A DNA stretch of 7,854 bases from positions 1 to 7,854 of the forward strand of contig JBIKRY010000231.1 of assembly GCA_044348925.1 (NCBI GenBank), given 5' to 3'. The DNA is from JAAFKA01 sp044348925 (lineage in GTDB: Bacteria > Bacteroidota > Bacteroidia > Cytophagales > Thermoflexibacteraceae). Below, piece after piece: positions 1-4,532 of the stretch (positions are counted from its first letter, which is position 1; the number at the start of each line of letters is the position of its first letter). The translations under genes and the position numbers were made by a program. The notes beneath the pieces are model-generated. The model did not search any database, had not been told where the DNA came from, and saw nothing but the letters and a program-made list of their open reading frames with translations.

Positions 1-105
1 CCACCTTGAAATTGTTTCCTCATCTTTATTTAATAACCTTCCAATTTCTTTATAAGAATGGTTGATAAATATGTATAGCTGTCGTGCTGTTTCCTCTTCG
101 TGCAT
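1..105 (-). CDS. N-terminus of helix-turn-helix protein, probably phage small terminase-like (partial)
   Basis: Reading leftward from an ATG at 105-103 gives 35 codons without a stop up to the window edge. A stop lies two codons upstream of this ATG, so the start is well fixed. Residues 7-35 read as an aromatic-containing helix (ARQLYIF) followed by YKEIGRLLNKDEETISRW. This is the shape of a helix-turn-helix in which the last helix ends in a TxxRW-type recognition motif. Small terminase subunits and the N-terminus of gpP-type terminase ATPases commonly begin this way, and a packaging gene beside a capsid module fits. The gene is divergent from the capsid genes, so the packaging genes would run leftward out of view. 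Only the N-terminus is visible, so an ordinary phage regulator with a similar helix-turn-helix is possible. Confidence 0.55.
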   Translation of the reverse strand, partial: MHEEETARQLYIFINHSYKEIGRLLNKDEETISRW

Positions 106-111
106 ATTCTA

Positions 112-142
112 ACCGTTTAATTACCGTTTAATAGTGTTTAAT
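112..142. repeat. Near-tandem ACCGTTTAAT repeats, operator-like
   Basis: ACCGTTTAAT occurs at 112-121 and again at 123-132, followed by a variant AGTGTTTAAT at 133-142. The 10-11 bp spacing is one helical turn, so a protein reading this motif would sit on one face of the DNA. The array lies 7 to 37 bp upstream of the start codon of the leftward helix-turn-helix gene. A related ACCGTTTGAC occurs at 401-410. A regulator binding site is an inference; the repeats themselves are read directly. Confidence 0.4.
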
Positions 143-218
143 TTCGCTTATCTATTGAATAATTTATATTGAATTATCATCAATTATTAATGCCTTAAAA
201 TGTATTTTAATACCTGAA

Positions 219-226
219 TAGCTTTG
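219..226 (+). promoter_or_regulatory. Possible Bacteroidota -7 promoter element (TAGCTTTG)
   Basis: TAGCTTTG matches the TAnnTTTG form of the Bacteroidota primary sigma -7 element and points toward the capsid operon. The expected -33 TTTG is not clear at the usual distance upstream, so a full promoter is not established. The 16-bp palindrome at 237-252 begins about 10 bp downstream, near where transcription would start. Confidence 0.25.
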
Positions 227-236
227 ATACTATTGG

Positions 237-252
237 ATAGATTTTAATCTAT
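237..252. promoter_or_regulatory. 16-bp palindrome, possible operator
   Basis: ATAGATTTTAATCTAT consists of two perfect 7-bp arms around a TT centre. It is the most symmetric site in the divergent spacer and lies just downstream of the TAGCTTTG element. A dimeric repressor could bind here and block transcription of the late operon. No regulator gene is visible in the window to pair with it. Confidence 0.3.
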
Positions 253-363
253 TGTTTCAATCCTAAAATTCTACAATACATTCTTATTTTTTAATTGATA
301 TTTCAAAATTCTACAAAAAAGACTATTAAAAAAACACGCCTTTGCAGATTATGCCCAAAACCC

Positions 364-397
364 TGCACAATAGGTCGTTTTATTGGCACGTTGTGCA
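364..397. repeat. Inverted repeat TGCACAA/TTGTGCA in a less AT-rich patch
   Basis: TGCACAA (364-370) is the perfect reverse complement of TTGTGCA (391-397), with 20 nt between them. A nested GCAC-GTT-GTGC hairpin uses part of the right arm, so two folds compete. The surrounding bases, about 335-430, are visibly less AT-rich than the rest of the spacer. No tRNA T-loop or other known RNA signature is present. It could be a leader RNA fold, a protein site or a recombination site; I cannot tell which. Confidence 0.3.
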
Positions 398-478
398 AGT
401 ACCGTTTGACAAGTGCTAATAAACCTTGCTTTTTTGTATCAAATTTAAAAACGCACAAAAATTTACTTAGCAACCAAT

Positions 479-1423
479 ATGCCACCAAGGAGATTTAAAG
501 TTTCAGACGAAAGTATTAATAGTAAAGGCTACTGGGTAGTAACCAAAGGTATTGCAATACCTGCCAGCGGTACTGTTCCATTATTTTACAATCATGAAGT
601 TGAAGGTAAATTGGCATTAGGCAAATGGAAAAATTTTAAAGTAGAGAGTGATGGTAGTTTAACCGCAGAAGTGGAATTTGATGAGCAAGATAGTTTTGCT
701 GTTGAATTACAACGCAAAGTAGATGCAGGATTTATTACTATGTGCAGCATGGGATTTTTGGTAGTAGAATCAAGCAAAGAAAAAAGTTTGCTAAAACCAG
801 GGCAGGCAAGACCAACTGTTACAAAAAGTCGTTTGGTGGAAATTAGTGTATGCCCTATTGCTTCCAATGAAAATGCAGTAAAACTGAGTGCAGAACAAAC
901 GGAAGATGTCATGCTTCCTATCATAGAACTTAAAGAGGAAAACAATATGCAAAATTTAAGAGAGTTACTCAACCAAAAAGGTTTGAGTTTAAAAGATTTG
1001 AATTTGGCAGACGATGCTACTGATGAACAAATCATTGCAGCCATTCAAAAACTTGCAGCCCCCCAAACCCCCGAAGGTGGAGTTTTAACAGTAGCCGAAA
1101 AATTGGTTGATTCTGTTTTGAAGTATGGAAAACTTACAGGTATTGTTACGGAGCAAAACGAAACATATTTTAAAAAATTGGCTTTGGCTGATTCAGATGC
1201 TACCATTCAGTTAATAGAAAATTTGGCAAAAGAAAGATTAGCAGCACAAAAAAACATAGAGAAAAATGCAACTGTGCCACCTGTTACGACTACCAAATTA
1301 TCTGACTTAGCCACTGAATTGTTAAAACAGACACAAACCAGCACCACTGAAAAGGTAGTAGAGAGAAAACCAAAAGAAATAGGCTTTGATGCACGTGTTC
1401 ACAAAGCAGTAAACAAGCAGTAA
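479..1423 (+). CDS. Phage prohead protease with C-terminal scaffold region (HK97/Mu gpI-like)
   Basis: The 314-residue protein has two parts. Residues 1-137 follow the caudoviral prohead protease pattern. YNHE carries H39, the G-F-I-x-M-C-S-M-G-F stretch carries S90, and the LVEISVCPIASNENA stretch carries E121 followed by the usual small-residue, N and A ending. H39 and S90 are the likely catalytic pair, with E121 as the probable third residue. Residues 138-314 are helical and charged. A GKLTGIVTEQNETYFKKLA stretch at about 217-235 resembles the scaffold part of Mu gpI-type proteins, so the tail probably guides capsid assembly and is then degraded. The ATG at 479 is the first after an in-frame stop at 446. 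The next gene is the major capsid protein, the usual order for a head module. Confidence 0.82.
   Translation: MPPRRFKVSDESINSKGYWVVTKGIAIPASGTVPLFYNHEVEGKLALGKWKNFKVESDGSLTAEVEFDEQDSFAVELQRKVDAGFITMCSMGFLVVESSKEKSLLKPGQARPTVTKSRLVEISVCPIASNENAVKLSAEQTEDVMLPIIELKEENNMQNLRELLNQKGLSLKDLNLADDATDEQIIAAIQKLAAPQTPEGGVLTVAEKLVDSVLKYGKLTGIVTEQNETYFKKLALADSDATIQLIENLAKERLAAQKNIEKNATVPPVTTTKLSDLATELLKQTQTSTTEKVVERKPKEIGFDARVHKAVNKQ
947..1423 (+). CDS. Possible internally started scaffold protein (nested in the protease gene)
   Basis: M157 of the protease is preceded by AAAGAGGA at 932-939, a good Shine-Dalgarno-like match with normal spacing to the ATG at 947. Starting here would give a 158-residue protein that lacks the protease domain and contains only the scaffold part. 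Mu makes its scaffold (gpZ) in just this way, from a start inside gene I. Against it, Bacteroidota ribosomes rely little on Shine-Dalgarno pairing, and the bases also simply encode the Lys-Glu-Glu run before M157. Confidence 0.35.
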   Translation: MQNLRELLNQKGLSLKDLNLADDATDEQIIAAIQKLAAPQTPEGGVLTVAEKLVDSVLKYGKLTGIVTEQNETYFKKLALADSDATIQLIENLAKERLAAQKNIEKNATVPPVTTTKLSDLATELLKQTQTSTTEKVVERKPKEIGFDARVHKAVNKQ

Positions 1424-1440
1424 AAATTATGATAATTGAT

Positions 1441-1487
1441 TTATGAGATTCCTTTCATAAGTCATAAAGGAAATCATAAGTATTTTT
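1441..1487 (+). promoter_or_regulatory. Bulged hairpin between protease and capsid genes
   Basis: In RNA, 1441-1455 can pair with 1466-1479. The stem is GATTCCTTT against AAAGGAAATC, extended by TTAT/ATAA, with two small bulges and a 10-nt loop. A TATTTTT follows at 1481-1487. This resembles a weak terminator or RNA-processing signal. Such a site could uncouple capsid mRNA from protease mRNA, which are needed in very different amounts. The stem is imperfect and the T run short, so strong termination is unlikely. Confidence 0.35.
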
Positions 1488-1509
1488 CAAACTATAATTT
1501 TAAAACAAA

Positions 1510-2508
1510 ATGCCAATAGAAATATTAGATATCAGCTATGCTGGAGAAGTAAAAAACATTATGCTTGTCAAATTTATCACTGGTTTTGATAGCATAAACA
1601 AGGGTTTGATTGCAGTGCAGCCCGGTATTAAAAAAAGCATGACAGTGCCTACCTTAGATGTTAGCAATATCATTCAACCTCGCATTGAAGGTGAGATTAC
1701 TGCTAAACACAGTGGGAAAATGAAAGTAGATAAAAGAATGTTGATACCACAAGACATCATGATTTTTATGCTTTTCAATCCTCGTAATTTTGAAACTCAT
1801 TGGTTTGCGGTGCAAATGAACCCCAAATTATTAGACGCTGAGTTACCTGTCAATGTAGAAAATGCAGTAGTAAGCCGTATCATGGAATTGGGTGCTAATT
1901 ATTTAGAAACTGCTGTTTGGCAGTCTGTAAAAGACCAAGATGCTATTGATAATGCTGTAGCAAATGGTTTTGCTGACGGTGATAACCGAAATATTTTTTT
2001 CAATGGCTATTTGGTACGTATGCTCAATGACGCTGCTGTTATTAAAGTTATTGCTACAATACTTACCAAAGCTAATATTTTTGCTGAATTGGAAAAAATC
2101 AAAATGGCAATTCCTGTAGCCATTAAAGAAAACCCTGATTTAAAATATGTCATGAATCCGAATACCTTCGAGATTTATGAAATGGCACAACAAGGACAAA
2201 ACTTTAAAGGTGCTGTGGTAACAGATGCAGGTAAACGTAGTTATGCAGGAAAAGAAATTGTTGTTGTTACAGGAATACCTGACAATACGATTGCAGTTTC
2301 TATTTATAGAAAGGATTTAGGAGGCAACTTATGGCTGGGCGTAAATGAAATGAATGAAGAGCAGATTTTGGAACTCAAAAAATACAGACCAGAGTCAGAA
2401 GAATTCTTTATTAAAGGTTTGGTTAAAATTGATGCAAACTATGCTTTTGGTGAACAAACTGTGCTTTACACAAATTGGACACCACCAACTACGTATGTAG
2501 CGTATTAG
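1510..2508 (+). CDS. Phage major capsid protein (HK97-fold type)
   Basis: The 332-residue protein is the likely shell subunit of the phage head. It directly follows the prohead protease, the canonical position. The C-terminal half has the features usual in HK97-fold capsids. These are a long helix with IKMAIPVAIKE, a KYVMNPNTFEIYEMAQQG segment, a loop with GKRSYAGKEIVVVTGIPDNTIAVS, and a late strand region GLVKIDANYAFGEQTVLYTNW. NPNTFEIYE followed by a target-site-like 'vvtGiPdnti' block is typical of capsid proteins from Bacteroidota Mu-like prophages. The ATG follows an A-rich leader with no Shine-Dalgarno sequence. The reading frame is intact and of normal length. The N-terminal 60 residues are less recognisable, and the protease cleavage site, if any, cannot be read. 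Confidence 0.8.
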   Translation: MPIEILDISYAGEVKNIMLVKFITGFDSINKGLIAVQPGIKKSMTVPTLDVSNIIQPRIEGEITAKHSGKMKVDKRMLIPQDIMIFMLFNPRNFETHWFAVQMNPKLLDAELPVNVENAVVSRIMELGANYLETAVWQSVKDQDAIDNAVANGFADGDNRNIFFNGYLVRMLNDAAVIKVIATILTKANIFAELEKIKMAIPVAIKENPDLKYVMNPNTFEIYEMAQQGQNFKGAVVTDAGKRSYAGKEIVVVTGIPDNTIAVSIYRKDLGGNLWLGVNEMNEEQILELKKYRPESEEFFIKGLVKIDANYAFGEQTVLYTNWTPPTTYVAY

Positions 2509-2575
2509 AGATTTTATTATGCCTACTTACACATAAAATTCATATTTCATTAGTTAAAAATTTATCCTCAAAAAC

Positions 2576-3085
2576 ATGGGAAACCTAAAATTTGAAAGAG
2601 TTTTATATTGGTTTATCGGCATTGCATTAAGCATAGCTTTGATTTGTATTGTTCGTATTGCTTATGCACAAACACGAGATACAAGTGAACAAATAAATTC
2701 TCCACCACCTTTTTATCCACACAAACCAAATGGTGGCAGCAACATAATGCCTATTGACTATGATTATGCAGTCAAAAGAAGTTTTGAAACCAGTGCAGAT
2801 AATGTGTATGGTGTTTTAGTAGGCTTGTTAGTGGTTGGTATTATTTCTATGGGAATTACCAATTATAGAACAAATGCCAAATTTATTGAAGTAGTCAGGT
2901 CAAATACTTCTGTGATGCAGGGTTTGTTAGCAAAAATAGATTCCAATGATGAAAAGGTATTGAATAGTTTGCAAAAACTATTGGAAGGACATCGACAGGA
3001 AATGCAAACAATGACTACCAATCTATTCACAACGCTAATTTCTCAATTTATGGCAAATATGAATCAGCCACGAGATAAGTTATAA
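2576..3085 (+). CDS. Two-helix membrane protein, candidate phage holin or structural membrane protein
   Basis: The 169-residue protein has a hydrophobic segment at residues 9-29, ending in an AYAQ sequence that could be a signal-peptide cut site. A proline- and asparagine-rich stretch follows at about 42-60, then a second hydrophobic segment at 77-95. The last 70 residues are charged and helical, with heptad-like spacing of hydrophobic residues, and end without another membrane segment. I do not recognise a family. The position between the capsid gene and a DUF5675-like protein suggests a lysis role such as holin, but this is inference from context. A second, cytoplasmic function is possible because the soluble tail is long for a holin. 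The gene is intact and lies 67 bp after the capsid gene. Confidence 0.6.
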   Translation: MGNLKFERVLYWFIGIALSIALICIVRIAYAQTRDTSEQINSPPPFYPHKPNGGSNIMPIDYDYAVKRSFETSADNVYGVLVGLLVVGIISMGITNYRTNAKFIEVVRSNTSVMQGLLAKIDSNDEKVLNSLQKLLEGHRQEMQTMTTNLFTTLISQFMANMNQPRDKL

Positions 3086-3170
3086 ACGCCATTGTAGTTC
3101 GCAATAGTCTATCAGATAATAAAAAATAGTATAGTAAATCACATTTATCAAAATTTTAATTTAAAAAACC

Positions 3171-3551
3171 ATGTTATCAAGACCTGCAAAATTCGGAGTA
3201 AATTTAGGTTGGAGCATTATTATGAAAGCCTTAGAGGCTAAATTCTTAGTAGGCTTGTCAGATACAACCAAAAAAGTAGCCAATCAACTGGTGAAAGTTG
3301 GCGAAAAGTCAGTCAAGATTTTAACCAACGACAACCCTGACGACAAAGCTGAGTTCAATGCTTTGTTGCAAGAGCAGCAAAAAGAAACTGCTATTGTTGG
3401 TTTGGAAGTAGCAGAGCAATATGCGGTAGAGAACATTAAAGACGAACTAACCAAAATGTTAGTATTGTCATCTTTGCAAGAAGTTCGCAAAGCCCTTGAA
3501 ACTGGGACTTTCTCAAATGCTGCCATTTTGGAAAATCTCCCAAAGTCGTAA
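3171..3551 (+). CDS. Helical phage protein, probable upstream half of a frameshift product
   Basis: The 126-residue reading frame begins at an ATG behind an A-rich leader; an in-frame ATG at 3222 (M18) is an alternative. It is mostly helical and charged, with a repeated pattern around KKVANQLVKVGEKSVKIL and EVAEQYAVENIKDELTKMLVL, and no catalytic motif. I do not recognise a family. It ends LPKS just after the heptamer CCCAAAG (3539-3545). If ribosomes slip back one base there, the protein continues as PKVVNVSKEELPK into the DUF5675-like domain, giving about 125 + 187 residues. The zero-frame stop at 3549 would then release a short form. On its own it could be an uncharacterised head or tail accessory protein. 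Confidence 0.7.
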   Translation: MLSRPAKFGVNLGWSIIMKALEAKFLVGLSDTTKKVANQLVKVGEKSVKILTNDNPDDKAEFNALLQEQQKETAIVGLEVAEQYAVENIKDELTKMLVLSSLQEVRKALETGTFSNAAILENLPKS

Positions 3552-3601
3552 ACGTATCAAAAGAAGAACTTCCAAAAGAATTAGATATTCCTTTGGAAGT
3601 T
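3539..3601 (+). other. Candidate -1 ribosomal frameshift site with downstream hairpin
   Basis: The zero frame reads CTC CCA AAG TCG TAA. C-CCA-AAG at 3539-3545 is an exact X-XXY-YYZ slippery heptamer, in the correct phase and one codon before the stop. After a -1 slip the frame reads CCC AAA GTC GTA and stays open to 4108. Downstream, 3567-3581 pairs with 3587-3601 at 14 of 15 positions around a 5-nt loop. The 21-nt gap between heptamer and stem is longer than the usual 5-9 nt, which weakens the stem's role as stimulator. A one-base undercall in the CCC or AAA run would look the same as a slip site. Confidence 0.5.
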
Positions 3602-4108
3602 GTTAAACCAACTCCAAAAAAAGTAAGACTTCTTTTGGTACGTGAAAAGCAAGGCAAAAATAGTACGATTTCAGGTTTATACTTAGTTCATGTATTTCCT
3701 CAACCACCAAAAGTGGAGTTTTTATGCTGGTGCTTGGAAGACAAGGTAAGAGCTGTGAAAATAGCTAAGGAAACGGCAATTTTTACAGGTATTTTCCCAA
3801 TTAGATTTCGTACAGAAGGTAGAATTCATGCGGCGTATAAAGCTAAATTTCCTTTTCACAAGGGAATGTTGGAAATCTGCAACTTAGTGAATTTTAAATA
3901 TGTGATGTTTCACATTGGCAATTTTATCAAAGATACAGAAGGCTGTCCTTTAGTAGGTAATGACTACATTCTTGAAGGTGGTGAATTTAAAATTCTAAAT
4001 TCTACAAAAACCTACGAGGAAGTTTACCCAGTCATTGCGAATTATCTTTTGGAAGGTTGGGAAGTGGAAGTGGAAGTAAAAAATAGTCCGAATATTATTG
4101 TGGGTTAG
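3545..4108 (+). CDS. DUF5675-like phage protein (-1 frame; reached by frameshift or TTG start)
   Basis: This frame encodes a domain with the DUF5675 signatures. CWCLEDKVR sits early, and MFHIGN...DTEGCPLVGN later; counting from a TTG at 3593, C47-E49-D50 and H107, D114, C118 are the notable residues. The spaced His and Gly-Cys recall the HG...SxGC motif of L,D-transpeptidase (YkuD) folds, so a cell-wall role is plausible but unproven. The frame opens after a TGA at 3497 and has no ATG before the domain. The coding-like linker VNVSKEELPKELDIP begins at the slippery site, which favours fusion to the preceding helical protein. TTG at 3593 is the fallback start, but it lies inside a hairpin arm. 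It precedes the sheath gene by 77 bp. Confidence 0.65.
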   Translation, partial: VVNVSKEELPKELDIPLEVVKPTPKKVRLLLVREKQGKNSTISGLYLVHVFPQPPKVEFLCWCLEDKVRAVKIAKETAIFTGIFPIRFRTEGRIHAAYKAKFPFHKGMLEICNLVNFKYVMFHIGNFIKDTEGCPLVGNDYILEGGEFKILNSTKTYEEVYPVIANYLLEGWEVEVEVKNSPNIIVG

Positions 4109-4115
4109 GTTTTAT

Positions 4116-4185
4116 CTGAACACTGAACACACAGAGGACACAGAGTTACACGAAAAAAACTAAAAATTAAGAACTAAAAACTAAC
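4116..4185. repeat. Stacked short tandem duplications in the sheath gene leader
   Basis: Three different short repeats lie in a row before the sheath start codon. CTGAACA is directly repeated (4116-4122, 4123-4129). ACACAGAG recurs with a 9-bp period (4129-4136, 4138-4145). AACTAAAAATTAAG (4158-4171) is followed at once by AACTAAAAACTAAC (4172-4185). They look like slippage duplications in untranslated DNA. No function is apparent beyond an A-rich leader for the downstream ATG. Confidence 0.5.
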
Positions 4186-4532
4186 ATGGGCAGACCGAAT
4201 GTAAGTATAGAAATTGTAAAAGACAGGCTGGGACGGCAAACGGCTGCCCAAGATGGTACAAGTTTATTGTATGTTGGCTTGCCAAATACTTATCCTTTAT
4301 ATAGTGCTTTGGCTTTGGGAATGGTTTTTTATAGCCTTCGCAATGCAGAAGATGCAGGAATTACACAGGCATTAGACATTAGCAATGAAATTTTGTTGTG
4401 GGAACATATCAAAGATTTTTATACCAATGCTCCTGAAGGTACAGCTTTGCACGTATTGGCTTTTGCGAAAAGTACCAGCTACCAAGCTTTGTTCACAGCT
4501 CCAACTACTAATTCATTGGATAGGTTCTTATT
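4186..4532 (+). pseudogene. Tail sheath-like gene (DUF2586 type), truncated after about 115 codons
   Basis: The N-terminus MGRPNVSIEIVKDRLGRQTAAQDGTS resembles the start of DUF2586 proteins, sheath-like tail proteins of Bacteroidota and Mu-like prophages. Further matches are the YPLYSALALGMVFYSLRNAEDAGI segment and the EHIKDFYTNAPEGTALHVL segment, a helix that leads to the first sheath strand. The protein would form the contractile outer tail tube. At about 4520-4532 the likeness stops and the frame runs antisense through the 3' end of the methyltransferase gene, reaching a stop at 4702-4704. A full sheath should be several hundred residues, so most of the gene is missing. The remainder is not found elsewhere in the window. 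Confidence 0.65.

Larger units (their letters stand above)
106..478. promoter_or_regulatory. Divergent intergenic regulatory region
   Basis: This 373-bp stretch separates the leftward helix-turn-helix gene from the rightward capsid operon and must hold the signals for both. I see no convincing gene in it. It contains near-tandem ACCGTTTAAT repeats (112-142), a TAGCTTTG element (219-226), a 16-bp palindrome (237-252) and a less AT-rich patch with inverted repeats (about 335-430). A TTGACA lies at 406-411, but nothing like a -10 hexamer sits 17 bp after it. The bases before the ATG at 479 show no Shine-Dalgarno sequence. Confidence 0.6.

Noticed and set aside
335..430. A tRNA or tmRNA as explanation for the less AT-rich patch and as a phage attachment site
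   Set aside because: No T-loop GTTCnAnnC sequence, acceptor stem or CCA end can be built on either strand.
406..434. A classical -35/-10 promoter starting with TTGACA at 406
   Set aside because: The bases 16-18 nt downstream are T-rich with no TATAAT-like hexamer, and Bacteroidota promoters do not follow this consensus.
295..498. A 67-codon rightward reading frame in the divergent spacer
   Set aside because: Its composition is that of translated AT-rich spacer, it crosses the structured patch and overlaps the well-supported protease start in another frame. No leader or domain supports it.
592..1044. A 150-codon leftward reading frame opposite the protease gene
   Set aside because: It is a shadow of the protease frame, rich in Ser, Leu and Phe without domain-like order. 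The sense strand has clear protease motifs.
3567..3601. The strong hairpin as an intrinsic terminator
   Set aside because: It is not followed by a T run (GTTAAACC follows) and lies inside protein-like coding sequence.
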